This document shows positions 8,723-16,811 of a stretch of DNA of 64,000 bases, piece after piece. This DNA comes from Candidatus Gastranaerophilales bacterium (lineage in GTDB: Bacteria > Cyanobacteriota > Vampirovibrionia > Gastranaerophilales > Gastranaerophilaceae), in NCBI GenBank assembly GCA_944323255.1, contig CALURU010000008.1:45345-109344 (forward strand). The letters are read 5' to 3'. The translations under genes were made by a program, and so were the position numbers. The notes beneath the pieces are model-generated. The model ran no database searches and was not told the DNA's origin. It saw only the letters and a program-made list of their open reading frames with translations. Numbering within the stretch: the first letter of the stretch is position 1; each line of letters starts with the position of its first letter.

Positions 8723-9190
8723 TTATTTCAAACACTTGTTTATTACATTTGTTGTAGATTTACCTTGTACAAACTCAATAAATTCTACTTTTATGTTGTT
8801 TCGAAGAACAACATCACGCTCCGGTAAAGTTTCCAGAGTATAATCAGCTCCTTTTGTATAAATATCAGGTTTTATCGCTTCCAGCAATTTTGCCGGAGAC
8901 CTCTCTTCAAATAATACCACATAATCAACTGAGCTCAAAGCATTTAATATTTCAGCTCTGTCTTCTTCGCAATTTATCGGGCGATCCTCTCCTTTGATAA
9001 GTTTTACGGATTTATCTGAATTAAGCATTACTATTGAATAGTCGGCGAGTGACTTGGTCTTTTTTAAATATCTTACGTGACCAACATGCAAAATATCAAA
9101 ACAACCATTTGTTGCGACATATGTTTTTTCATTTTGCTGCCCTTTTCTTACAATATCAATAATTTCTGTTTGTGAAACTAATTCGCCCAC
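8723..9190 (-). CDS. rfaE2: D-glycero-beta-D-manno-heptose 1-phosphate adenylyltransferase (HldE C-domain type)
   Basis: 155 residues, nucleotidyltransferase fold. The signature T-N-G-C-F-D-I-L-H-V-G-H (H35-x2-H38) and the C-terminal T-K-G-A-D-Y and V-Q-G-K-S-T-T-N match RfaE domain II. It adenylates heptose-1-phosphate to ADP-heptose for LPS inner core. In E. coli this activity is fused to the kinase domain; here it is a stand-alone gene and no kinase lies nearby. The start directly abuts the stop of the upstream small gene with no intergenic base, so translation is likely coupled. Confidence 0.9.
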   Translation of the reverse strand: MGELVSQTEIIDIVRKGQQNEKTYVATNGCFDILHVGHVRYLKKTKSLADYSIVMLNSDKSVKLIKGEDRPINCEEDRAEILNALSSVDYVVLFEERSPAKLLEAIKPDIYTKGADYTLETLPERDVVLRNNIKVEFIEFVQGKSTTNVINKCLK

Positions 9191-9400
9191 TTATTTTTGC
9201 CCTTTCATATTCTCAATAGAAATCTGGATATAATCTTTTATGCGCTCGAATGACTCTGATAGCGGATGAAAATATATTTTCTTCTCAACAGGTATTTCTT
9301 TAGGTAAAATATTAGCTTGTTTTACTGTTTGCTTTGCCTCTCTCATTTTTTTATTTGTCGGTCTGACCGTTATTTTACCGGAAATCTTTTTTATATTCAT
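9191..9400 (-). CDS. Small basic hypothetical protein within the asd-rfaE2 interval
   Basis: 69 residues, lysine-rich, with no signal or membrane segment. It begins M-N-I-K-K-I-S-G-K-I-T-V-R-P-T-N-K-K and has a C-terminal amphipathic helix. It fits the operon exactly: one base after asd and zero bases before rfaE2, which supports it as a real gene. I recognise no family. It could be a small regulator or adaptor of envelope synthesis, but this is only context. Confidence 0.6.
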   Translation of the reverse strand: MNIKKISGKITVRPTNKKMREAKQTVKQANILPKEIPVEKKIYFHPLSESFERIKDYIQISIENMKGQK

Positions 9401-9401
9401 A

Positions 9402-10415
9402 TTAAAATAGCCCCATCTCTATAACTCTCTTGCATATTCTTACAGTATTTAATGCTGCGCCGATTCTTAAATTATCGGCAACACACCATAATGAAATTCC
9501 ATTATTGAAAGCCAGATTTTTTCTGATTCTTCCGACAAAAACAGGATCTACACCGCTCGCATCACGTGTTGTCGGGTATTCATAATTTTCAGGATTATCG
9601 ATAACTTTAACCCCATATGCATTTTTCAATATTTCTCTGACTTCATCAGGTGTAATATTTTTTTCAAACTCTATATCAACAGCTTCCGAATGCCCGTTGA
9701 ACACAGGAACTCTGGCTGCTGTACAAGAAATTTTGGTGTTTTCATCAAGGTGAAGAATTTTTCTTGTCTCGTTTACAACCTTCATCTCTTCTTTTGTATA
9801 TCCATTTTCGCAGAAAACATCAATCTGCGGAATTACATTGAAAGAAATCGGTTTTTTGAAACACTTATTTTCAAACGGCTTTCCTTCAAGATTGGCAATT
9901 GTATCATCTCTTAATTCATTAATCGCTGCAAGTCCGGCGCCTGATACAGCCTGATAAGTTGATACTATTAGTCTTTTGATTCCAAATCTTTTTAACGGTT
10001 CAAGAACCAGCATTAATTGGGAGGTTGAACAATTAGGATTTGCAATAATACCCTTGTGCTTTTTTAAATCTTCATCATTTACTCCGGCAATAACAAGCGG
10101 AACCTCTTCTTCCATTCGGAACGCTGACGAATTATCAATGATTAAACCGCCTCTTTTAACAATTTCCGGCGCAAATAATTTGCTTGTTGAACCGCCTGCT
10201 GATGCCATTACAATATCAACATTATCAAAAACTTCAGGCTTTGCTTCTTCTACTGTATATTCCTGCCCTTTGAAAGTTATCTTGCTGCCTGCACTTCTTG
10301 CGCTTGAGAGGAACTTTATACTTTCATATTCAATTCCTAGCTCTTCCGTAATCTTTGTAATTTCTCTTCCAACAACACCTGTTGCTCCTAAAATCGCAAT
10401 TCTTGGTTTTCTCAT
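9402..10415 (-). CDS. asd: Aspartate-semialdehyde dehydrogenase
   Basis: 337 residues, normal length. It makes L-aspartate-4-semialdehyde from aspartyl phosphate with NADPH, feeding lysine/diaminopimelate, threonine and methionine. The Rossmann motif I-L-G-A-T-G-V-V-G-R-E is at 8-18. Catalytic C129 is in N-P-N-C-S-T-S-Q, and the substrate-binding V-F-N-G-H-S-E-A block is present. It lies 68 bp after dapB, and the gap holds a GC-rich inverted repeat. Its grouping with dapB is the lysine/peptidoglycan precursor part of this operon. Confidence 0.97.
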   Translation of the reverse strand: MRKPRIAILGATGVVGREITKITEELGIEYESIKFLSSARSAGSKITFKGQEYTVEEAKPEVFDNVDIVMASAGGSTSKLFAPEIVKRGGLIIDNSSAFRMEEEVPLVIAGVNDEDLKKHKGIIANPNCSTSQLMLVLEPLKRFGIKRLIVSTYQAVSGAGLAAINELRDDTIANLEGKPFENKCFKKPISFNVIPQIDVFCENGYTKEEMKVVNETRKILHLDENTKISCTAARVPVFNGHSEAVDIEFEKNITPDEVREILKNAYGVKVIDNPENYEYPTTRDASGVDPVFVGRIRKNLAFNNGISLWCVADNLRIGAALNTVRICKRVIEMGLF

Positions 10416-10438
10416 CTTTATCCTCTTTTACTTCATTT

Positions 10439-10470
10439 CCTCCCCTATTGAGGAGAGGGTTAGGGGGAGG
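10439..10470. repeat. GC-rich inverted repeat between dapB and asd
   Basis: CCTCCCC pairs with GGGGAGG around an 18-bp loop that itself is G-rich (GAGGAGAGGG). It stands out sharply from the AT-rich surroundings and resembles an intergenic REP-like hairpin. Compare the CCCC/GGGG hairpins at 28467-28509 and 33883-33904. Confidence 0.5.
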
Positions 10471-10483
10471 TGTAAAACCTCTT

Positions 10484-11230
10484 CTACATTATTTTATCCA
10501 AACCGTAAACGAATCTACGGTTTTCATTTACGTACCTTACAGCCCTTAAAACACCGTCCATATAGCATTCTCTATTCATAGAATCGTGTCTTATCGTCAA
10601 AAGTTGACCTCCTGCTCCGAAAATAACTTCTTGAGAAGCTATATAACCAGGTAATCTTACAGAATGAATATGTATGTTATTGTATGATTTTGCACCTCTT
10701 GCACCTTCAATTGTTTCAACTTCTGCGCAATTTCCTTTTGTGAAATCAGGATTCTCTTCCGACATCATTAAAGCAGTTTTTACAGCAGTTCCAGAAGGAG
10801 CATCTTTTTTCTGGTTGTGATGAAGCTCAATGATTTCCGCATTATCAAAATATTTAGAAGCCATTTGGGCAAATTTCATCATCAAAACTGCACCGGTTGA
10901 AAAGTTCGGCGCAATAAAACACCCTAGTTTTTGAGATTCAGAAAGACTCTTTAATTCGCTAATCTGTTCATCGCTGAGTCCTGTTGTGCCTATAACAATG
11001 TTTATACCGTTATTTAAGCAGTATAGTGCATTTTCGTAAATAGATTTTGGCTGCGTAAAATCTATTAAAATATCTATCTTTACTGAATTTTTTGCATCCT
11101 TAATAGTTGCAAACTCGCCGTCTTTTATATCAATTCTAGCAACCAGAGCCATATCTTCAGCATTATTAACTGCTTTGATAACTTCCTGCCCCATTTTTCC
11201 GTTTGCCCCGCATACTGCTACATTAATCAT
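10484..11230 (-). CDS. dapB: 4-hydroxy-tetrahydrodipicolinate reductase
   Basis: 248 residues. NAD(P)-binding motif C-G-A-N-G-K-M-G is at 8-15. The active-site block is E-L-H-H-N-Q-K-K-D-A-P-S-G-T-A, with the catalytic His-His and Lys. It reduces 4-hydroxy-tetrahydrodipicolinate in diaminopimelate/lysine synthesis. It is the first gene of the seven-gene minus-strand operon down to fabZ. A low-complexity AT-rich stretch of about 270 bp precedes it and should contain the promoter. Confidence 0.96.
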   Translation of the reverse strand: MINVAVCGANGKMGQEVIKAVNNAEDMALVARIDIKDGEFATIKDAKNSVKIDILIDFTQPKSIYENALYCLNNGINIVIGTTGLSDEQISELKSLSESQKLGCFIAPNFSTGAVLMMKFAQMASKYFDNAEIIELHHNQKKDAPSGTAVKTALMMSEENPDFTKGNCAEVETIEGARGAKSYNNIHIHSVRLPGYIASQEVIFGAGGQLLTIRHDSMNRECYMDGVLRAVRYVNENRRFVYGLDKIM

Positions 11231-11387
11231 ATTATTCCCCTTCTGTTCGGATATGTTTAAGATTTATTCAAATTCCTTCCCTGTCTACACTTTACCCAAT
11301 TATACAATAAAAAAAAGATATGAAAATGTAAAGATTTGTAACAATTATATACTAAATATGTTACTAATATATAAAAATGTGGAATAA

Positions 11388-11475
11388 TATATATATAATC
11401 TCTTTTCTTTATTTTCTCCTCCACTCCTTTATCTAACGAGAGTTAATGCCGCAAACGATTGCGGCTTTTTGTTTT
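11388..11475 (+). ncRNA. Candidate small RNA ending at an orphan intrinsic terminator
   Basis: A plus-strand terminator (stem GCCGCAA/TTGCGGC, loop ACGA, then TTTTTG) ends at about 11475, yet no plus-strand gene lies upstream. A TATATATAAT-type -10 lies around 11388-11398. Together they predict a transcript of about 70 nt. Alternatively the hairpin is only a barrier to antisense transcription into the gene at 11504-11749. Confidence 0.3.
11450..11475 (+). terminator. Orphan intrinsic terminator
   Basis: GCCGCAA-ACGA-TTGCGGC followed by TTTTTGTTTT. The T-run is only on the plus strand, so it does not serve the flanking minus-strand genes. Confidence 0.75.
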
Positions 11476-11503
11476 GTATATATTTAACGTTAGGAGGTAG
11501 AGT

Positions 11504-11749
11504 TTACGCAGCTTCCTCTGTACATACATATTTAGCAGATTTTGCAACAACACCGTAGCATACCATCGTTAATCTGTTGTTCAACGCAAGCATTGTTCGG
11601 AAATTGTTTGCTGACTGGTTCATAGCACTCATAATATCGTCTGCTGATACTCTCGATACAAGTGCTCCTTCTTCGTGATTATCAACTTTTTCCTGTGCAT
11701 ATTTTTCTACTAATAACTTGTCAATAAAATCTCTTGCTCCGATTGCCAT
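11504..11749 (-). CDS. Small hypothetical protein under the conserved divergent regulatory region
   Basis: 81 residues, starting at the ATG at 11749. Predicted mostly helical: D-F-I-D-K-L-L-V-E-K-Y-A-Q-E at the start, then A-D-D-I-M-S-A-M-N-Q-S-A-N-N-F and a more hydrophobic C-terminal helix (L-T-M-V-C-Y-G-V-V). No signal peptide. No family recognised. Its upstream region is similar over 93 bp to that of the small gene at 5256-5501. It is divergent from the large FliA-promoted gene at 12021, so it may belong to the same motility or export programme. Confidence 0.6.
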   Translation of the reverse strand: MAIGARDFIDKLLVEKYAQEKVDNHEEGALVSRVSADDIMSAMNQSANNFRTMLALNNRLTMVCYGVVAKSAKYVCTEEAA

Positions 11750-11853
11750 AATTAAATACTCCTATATAATCTTATGTAATACTCTCACTTTAAGACAGAA
11801 TAACCTGGCACCTCTAAAGCTTACGCTCTATGGTTTTTAGCTCTCTTTCTTAA

Positions 11854-11946
11854 ATATCTCTTATGTATATATAAAGTATTTAACTTTAAAAAAATTGACT
11901 TTTTTGTTAGCCTTTGTAAAGTTTTGTAAAAATGATTTATAAAAAT
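11854..11946. promoter_or_regulatory. Conserved divergent regulatory region, copy 2
   Basis: Ungapped match to 5523-5615, about 75% by eye. It has TATATATAAAG (11866-11876), TTGACTT (11895-11901, read AAGTCAA on the minus strand), and two exact TTTGTAAA boxes at 11913 and 11923. A related gapped version lies at 49278-49328 upstream of the minus-strand gene ending at 47373. Confidence 0.55.
11913..11930 (+). repeat. Tandem TTTGTAAA boxes, 10-bp phase
   Basis: TTTGTAAA at 11913-11920 and again at 11923-11930, one helical turn apart. The second box starts 25 bp before the TAAA of the FliA-like promoter, exactly as at 38506-38541. It is a candidate activator or repressor site. Confidence 0.55.
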
Positions 11947-11947
11947 C

Positions 11948-11974
11948 TAAAGTTATACAAAAATATGCCGTTAT
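11948..11974 (+). promoter_or_regulatory. FliA (sigma-28)-like promoter of the 1001-residue protein gene
   Basis: TAAA (11948-11951), exactly 15 bp, then GCCGTTAT (11967-11974). The sigma-28 consensus is TAAA-N15-GCCGATAA, so 10 of 12 positions match. It lies 46 bp before the start codon. Confidence 0.7.
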
Positions 11975-12020
11975 AAGTAAATGTATAACTATGTTAAAAA
12001 TACTTTTAAAGGAGTTTGAT

Positions 12021-15000
12021 ATGAGTCTGAACGTTGATGCAAGTGAAGTGTTAGCACAAGCAAAAGCCCGTCAGGAAGCTGCCATAAGAGCAAAAGAAGA
12101 AGCTGAAAAGGCAAAAACGGATGCTGCAGCAAAAGATGCGGAGGCAGCGGCATTAGCCGAAAAAGAAAGTTTGGAGGCAACAGAAGCGGCTGCTGCGGCA
12201 GAAAAAGAGGCTGCAGAGGTTGCTGCAGCACAGGAAAAAGTGAATTCTGCAAACGTAAGAGTAACATCTGCACAAGCGGCGTACGCAAATGCCTGTTCTC
12301 AATTGAATTCAGCTCAAGGTCAACTAAATTCTGCAAAAGCGAGTGGGGACGAAAGTGCAATTGCAGCAGCAGAATCGGCTGTTAATAGCGCAAAGGCTGC
12401 CGCTGAAAGAGCTTATCAAGAATTACAGACAGCACAGCAAGAAGCTGAAACTGCACAAAAAGAGTTAGAAAAAGAAACTACTGAGGCAGAAGATGCAAAG
12501 AAGAAGGCAGAACTTGAAAAAACTGAGGCAGAAAAGGCTGCAAAAGAGGCAGAGGCTGCAAAAAATGAATTAGCTGAAGCTGAAACTGTTTTAGCAGATG
12601 CTGCTAAAGAACTGGAAGCTGCGAATGCAGCAGTTAGTGAAGCAGAAGCAGCTGTAGAGGCAGAAGAAGCAAATGCCGCAAATGAGACGGAAGGTGTACA
12701 GGAAGCAGAACATTTGTCCCAAGAAGAGATTGATAAACTTGTCCAAGAAGAAGGATATACATACATAACTTCTAAAGATCAATTCTTAGAAATTTTCCAA
12801 AATGGCGGAATTGATTTAAATGGAAGTTATATTCTCGGATGTGATATAGATTTAAGTGAAATTGAAAATTGGCAGCCGGTCGGTGATGAGGTAAATCCGT
12901 TTACCGGCGTGTTTAATGGTAACGGATATTCGATAGATAATTTGACAATTAATGTGGAAGATTCTAATGCTGAAAATGTTGGTTTCTTCGGAACTACTGT
13001 GAATGCTGAAATTTCTAATGTCAATTTTACAAATGCTTCAATTGTAACTCCAAGTGATTTTATTAATGGATCTTCTTCCGTAGGTATAGTTGCCGGAACT
13101 GCAAGAGGAACTTCGTTTGATAATATTACTATTTCAGGAGATGTTACGGGCTACGAAAGTGTTGGCGGCATGGTAGGTGTTATTAATGATAATTCTTATT
13201 ATGATGCCAATGAAAATTATATAGAAGTAGGAAATAGTTCAATCTCAAATGTTGATACTTCTGTAGATGCAAGCGGTAAATATTATGTTGGTGGTTTGGT
13301 AGGCTCTATCGAGGGTACAGAGGTTTTAGACGGTGTTGCAACAAGAGATTTGGTGATTTCAAATTGTAATACAAGCGGAGATATTGTATTTGATGAAGAA
13401 TCTGCAGGCGGTTTAATAGGTGAGGCGGGTAAAACCGTTGTAACAATTACAAATAGTGAAAGTAATGTAAATTTAACCTGGAATAATACAGAAAATGACG
13501 GTGATATATCATTTCTTATGGAGACTGGCAGAGCCGGTGGTTTTATTGGTTGTGCAAATGGTACATATATTGCAATTTGTAATTCTGAATACAACGGAAA
13601 TCTTGATGTTGAAGGTGATTTCAAAGGTGAATGGTACGGATGGTACATGAATGATGCTCATGTTACAACATACGAAATCCCGGGCGGGCTGCCTGTTGAC
13701 GATATTTTAAATATTGAGGGAATCGATGCTCTAGAACCTGTAACAGATCCTTCAAGCGGTATTTCTCATTATGAAGTTACGGTAAGTACACTTACCGGTC
13801 TGGACAAAATGGTTACAATGCTGTATGAAAATCCGGCTCTGGCAGAGATGATTACTTTTAATGTAAATTTTGATTTTGAAGCTATGGACGGAATGTATGA
13901 CAGCTCGGTATATGCGCAGTATGGTGTTACGCAGCATTTGTACGAGGATGAAGAAGGAATTGTACATAATGATGTCTATATTGATAATGAAATTGATCTG
14001 GAGACAACATTTCATAATGAACAGAAATCAAGTTCTTCTTCAACTCCTGTAACTTCTGTAACTTCTGTTCCGCTTAAAGAAACTATGGTATCAGGTTTAT
14101 ATAAGGATGAGGAGGGCAAATATGTAGTTATAGCAAAGGATATGTCAATAGTCGAAGCTAATATGAGCTTTAACTATGATAATCAGGTTACGGATGTTAC
14201 AAAGCGCCTTCAAACTGATGAAGTAAGATTCCGTGAGTATATTACTGATATGGTTAAATACTATCAGAGTAAAATGAACGAAGCAATAAAAGCCTTGTTT
14301 GAAATTGCAGAAAATAAAGAGATTACTGTTCTTAATAAGGCTGAGTATAAGAAACTTATTAAAATGCAAGAAGCCGGCATGGAATTATCAAATGAACAAA
14401 AGGCTGCAATTGCTCTTTATGAAGTAGATTATCAGGTTATGAATTTAGTTGCAGAAACTACGCATAATAAAGGCTGCGGCATGGGCGGAGATGCATCATT
14501 CCTTGATGAGACAACTGCTATTCAAATGTTTGATGACGCAGGCAGACCTCTGTTTACAACTCTAAATGGTGATCAGTTGCGTCAGAGAATGGATGAGGAA
14601 GGCAATCTTATGACAGATGATGAGGGTAATCCTGTATATGAAAATCTTGACGGCAGTGATTATACAGGTTTAGCAGAAGTCTTTGCTCAAAGAGGTTATC
14701 CGGTGACGGATGAAGAAGGTAATTTCTTATATACAGATAAAGACGGTAATAGTGTAACAAAATCGACAGATGAAGAAGGAAATACTATTTACACTAATGC
14801 CGACGGAACTGCTTATGAGGGTGCGGAAGAAGATTTGACGCAGCAGTTAGAGCCGTTTGATATTTCAGAAGAATATAAGTCTCTTGAAAATGAAATGAAA
14901 GATCTTTTGGATGATGTCGAGTCAGGTAACTATGGGGGTACTCCGCTTGATAATGCCGTAGCGGAAGATAATATTGAAACAGCTGTTCAAGAAGAATTGA

Positions 15001-15026
15001 AAGAAGAGCTGAAAGACAAAATATAA
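12021..15026 (+). CDS. Large coiled-coil and GLUG-repeat protein, probably flagellar-regulon controlled
   Basis: 1001 residues from the ATG at 12021, chosen because AAAGGAG lies six bases upstream. An upstream ATG at 11991 has no ribosome site. Residues about 1-230 are extremely Ala/Glu/Lys-rich and form a long coiled coil. Residues about 250-540 carry repeats like F-N-G-N-G-Y-S-I-D-N-L and V-G-G-M-V-G/V-G-G-L-V-G, typical of GLUG-type beta-helix surface proteins. Near residues 850-940 are short repeats of the form D-E-E-G-N followed by a D-x-D-G-N or D-G-T turn. There is no N-terminal Sec signal, so a surface role would need another export route, such as flagellar export. The sigma-28-like promoter supports a late flagellar or secreted role. 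A terminator follows. Not a known family as a whole. Confidence 0.75.
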   Translation: MSLNVDASEVLAQAKARQEAAIRAKEEAEKAKTDAAAKDAEAAALAEKESLEATEAAAAAEKEAAEVAAAQEKVNSANVRVTSAQAAYANACSQLNSAQGQLNSAKASGDESAIAAAESAVNSAKAAAERAYQELQTAQQEAETAQKELEKETTEAEDAKKKAELEKTEAEKAAKEAEAAKNELAEAETVLADAAKELEAANAAVSEAEAAVEAEEANAANETEGVQEAEHLSQEEIDKLVQEEGYTYITSKDQFLEIFQNGGIDLNGSYILGCDIDLSEIENWQPVGDEVNPFTGVFNGNGYSIDNLTINVEDSNAENVGFFGTTVNAEISNVNFTNASIVTPSDFINGSSSVGIVAGTARGTSFDNITISGDVTGYESVGGMVGVINDNSYYDANENYIEVGNSSISNVDTSVDASGKYYVGGLVGSIEGTEVLDGVATRDLVISNCNTSGDIVFDEESAGGLIGEAGKTVVTITNSESNVNLTWNNTENDGDISFLMETGRAGGFIGCANGTYIAICNSEYNGNLDVEGDFKGEWYGWYMNDAHVTTYEIPGGLPVDDILNIEGIDALEPVTDPSSGISHYEVTVSTLTGLDKMVTMLYENPALAEMITFNVNFDFEAMDGMYDSSVYAQYGVTQHLYEDEEGIVHNDVYIDNEIDLETTFHNEQKSSSSSTPVTSVTSVPLKETMVSGLYKDEEGKYVVIAKDMSIVEANMSFNYDNQVTDVTKRLQTDEVRFREYITDMVKYYQSKMNEAIKALFEIAENKEITVLNKAEYKKLIKMQEAGMELSNEQKAAIALYEVDYQVMNLVAETTHNKGCGMGGDASFLDETTAIQMFDDAGRPLFTTLNGDQLRQRMDEEGNLMTDDEGNPVYENLDGSDYTGLAEVFAQRGYPVTDEEGNFLYTDKDGNSVTKSTDEEGNTIYTNADGTAYEGAEEDLTQQLEPFDISEEYKSLENEMKDLLDDVESGNYGGTPLDNAVAEDNIETAVQEELKEELKDKI

Positions 15027-15044
15027 TATTTGTGAGGTAAGCAA

Positions 15045-15072
15045 GGCACCTGCTTTAGCAGGTGCCGTTTGT
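15045..15072 (+). terminator. Intrinsic terminator of the 1001-residue protein gene
   Basis: Perfect 9-bp stem GGCACCTGC/GCAGGTGCC with loop TTTA, followed by GTTTGT. The U-tract is short. Confidence 0.75.
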
Positions 15073-15136
15073 AAAATTATATTACAATAGTGTGCAACTT
15101 ATATGCAAATGTTATATAATAGAATTATAGGTGTAT

Positions 15137-15355
15137 ATGTATATCGTTAAGAATTTAAAGGACTATAATTTGTCCCACAAGCAAAGGATTTTTGCCGGGT
15201 ACTTGAAGGATAATGTTGATTCGTTTACATGCTATGAAAAGGTAACGAATCGCAGTGCTATGCGAAAATATTTTGCTCCAGACAATGATTTTATTGTGTA
15301 TACGACTGCCATAGCTGAGCCGGCAGAACTTTTGGCACGTGCTTTTGTCGGGTGA
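15137..15355 (+). CDS. Small hypothetical protein
   Basis: About 72 residues from the ATG at 15137; a GTG six bases earlier (15131) is an alternative start, and AGGTG sits close upstream. It is soluble, with a basic first half (K-N-L-K-D-Y-N-L-S-H-K-Q-R) and a hydrophobic C-terminus (A-E-P-A-E-L-L-A-R-A-F-V-G). No family recognised. It lies alone between a terminator and the putative lipoprotein gene 33 bp downstream, with which it may be co-transcribed. Confidence 0.5.
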   Translation: MYIVKNLKDYNLSHKQRIFAGYLKDNVDSFTCYEKVTNRSAMRKYFAPDNDFIVYTTAIAEPAELLARAFVG

Positions 15356-15388
15356 TATTAAAATTTTGTTTATGATATTCTGACATGT

Positions 15389-15979
15389 ATGAAGAGACTT
15401 TTTATAATATTTTTTCTTTTGTTTTTAGGTTGCAGCTTTGTTCCGGCTCAAGAGTCAAGAACATTTGAATATGAAGGAAATAAATATTCTCTTTTATATA
15501 GCGAAAAGAGTGCAGAGCATAACGGATATTTTAACCAGTATTTTAAAGATGGAGAAGAGTCTTCCTCTTGGACAGAGGTCATGTCTGTTCAACATTTCCC
15601 AAATATATATTCTCCTATAGATTTGGCGTATACATTCAGAGAATTCTTAGGAGAACACAATTGCCCGAGTTCTATGTTTATTGATGAAGAAAAAAATATT
15701 GCAATGTTAGATTTTATTCTTATTGATACTGTTGGAGAAAATAAATTACCTGTAGTTATTGAGTTTAATGTATTTAAATATGAAAAATATTCAGGATGCG
15801 GAACTGTAGCTCTACAGTATGCAAAAAAATATATGGTTTATGATGCCAAACAAGTTGATAAAGTAAAAAAGAAATTTGAAAAATTCCGTCCGAAAGCGAT
15901 AAAGAAAATTTTAGAATTTGATATTCCTGAAGTGGTGCAAGAGGATATTGGTGAAATAAAACTTAATGATTTGCCATGA
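15389..15979 (+). CDS. Exported hypothetical protein, possible lipoprotein
   Basis: 196 residues. The N-terminus is a clear export signal: K-R, then 10 hydrophobic residues, then L-G-C-S. The cysteine at 15 could be a lipidation site, although the -3 residue is Phe rather than the usual Leu. A standard signal peptidase site near V-P-A-Q is the alternative. The mature part is mixed alpha/beta with a basic C-terminal segment (K-K-K-F-E-K-F-R-P-K-A-I-K-K). I know no matching family. It lies 60 bp upstream of fliP and could be a periplasmic partner of the export apparatus, by position only. Confidence 0.6.
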   Translation: MKRLFIIFFLLFLGCSFVPAQESRTFEYEGNKYSLLYSEKSAEHNGYFNQYFKDGEESSSWTEVMSVQHFPNIYSPIDLAYTFREFLGEHNCPSSMFIDEEKNIAMLDFILIDTVGENKLPVVIEFNVFKYEKYSGCGTVALQYAKKYMVYDAKQVDKVKKKFEKFRPKAIKKILEFDIPEVVQEDIGEIKLNDLP

Positions 15980-16039
15980 CTTTTCTTATTCTGGTAGCAT
16001 ATACTAGAGTAAATATATAGTTATTAAAAGGATATAGTA

Positions 16040-16798
16040 ATGAATTGGTCAAATTTAAGGAAATGGGGATTTTTTCTGTTTGCCTTTTTGTTAATAAGTG
16101 TACCTGCACATGCTGCAATGTCATTTCCTAATATAAATATAGGGTTACAAACGGCAAATACTCCGCAGGATTTTACAAACGGGCTGCAAATTTTAATCTG
16201 GTTAACAATATTAACGCTGGCACCGAGTATATTAATAATGACAACTTCTTTTGTAAGGCTTGTTGTAGTTTTGTCATTGACAAGACAGGCTCTTGGAGCC
16301 GGTACTTTACCCCCAAATCAGGTTATTACAAGTTTAGCTTTAATATTAACTTTTTTTATAATGGCGCCAACTTTTAATGAAATTAATGAAAAGGCACTGC
16401 AGCCTTATATGCAAAATCAAATTACTCAGCAGGTTGCTTTGGATAGAGGAATTGCGCCAATTAGAAACTTTATGTTTAAGCAAACACATGAAAAGGAGTT
16501 AGCTTTGTTTGTAAGAATGGCAAAAATAGAAAAACCGAAAAATAAAGATGATGTGCCTACATATGTGCTGCTTCCTGCTTTTATTTTAAGTGAATTGAAA
16601 ACGGCATTTACTATAGGGTTTGTTGTGTATTTGCCGTTTTTGGTAATAGATATTGTAGTTTCATCCGTTTTGGTGTCAATGGGTATGATGTTTTTGCCTC
16701 CGACTATGATTGCTTTACCTTTCAAGTTGATAATGTTTGTTATGGTTGATGGTTGGTATCTGGTTGTTAAGTCGTTGGTGGAAAGCTTTGTTAAGTGA
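16040..16798 (+). CDS. fliP: Flagellar/type III export apparatus protein FliP
   Basis: 252 residues. A cleavable signal peptide ends near V-P-A-H-A-A, as in many FliP proteins. Four membrane helices follow, with family motifs: L-T-I-L-T-L-A-P-S-I-L-I-M-T-T-S-F-V-R, Q-A-L-G, P-P-N-Q-V and F-I-M-A-P-T-F at the first pair, and L-P-A-F-I-L-S-E-L-K-T-A-F and G-M-M-F-L-P-P near the C-terminus. FliP forms the core of the export gate with FliQ and FliR in the inner membrane. It is the first of the fliPQR set, with a ribosome site AAGGAT. fliQ follows 13 bp downstream. Confidence 0.97.
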   Translation: MNWSNLRKWGFFLFAFLLISVPAHAAMSFPNINIGLQTANTPQDFTNGLQILIWLTILTLAPSILIMTTSFVRLVVVLSLTRQALGAGTLPPNQVITSLALILTFFIMAPTFNEINEKALQPYMQNQITQQVALDRGIAPIRNFMFKQTHEKELALFVRMAKIEKPKNKDDVPTYVLLPAFILSELKTAFTIGFVVYLPFLVIDIVVSSVLVSMGMMFLPPTMIALPFKLIMFVMVDGWYLVVKSLVESFVK

Positions 16799-16811
16799 GG
16801 TTTGAGATATT

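Noticed and set aside
12416..12766. Minus-strand Ala/Ser-rich open frame inside the 1001-residue protein gene
   Set aside because: A shadow of the Ala/Glu coiled-coil coding region; no independent evidence.
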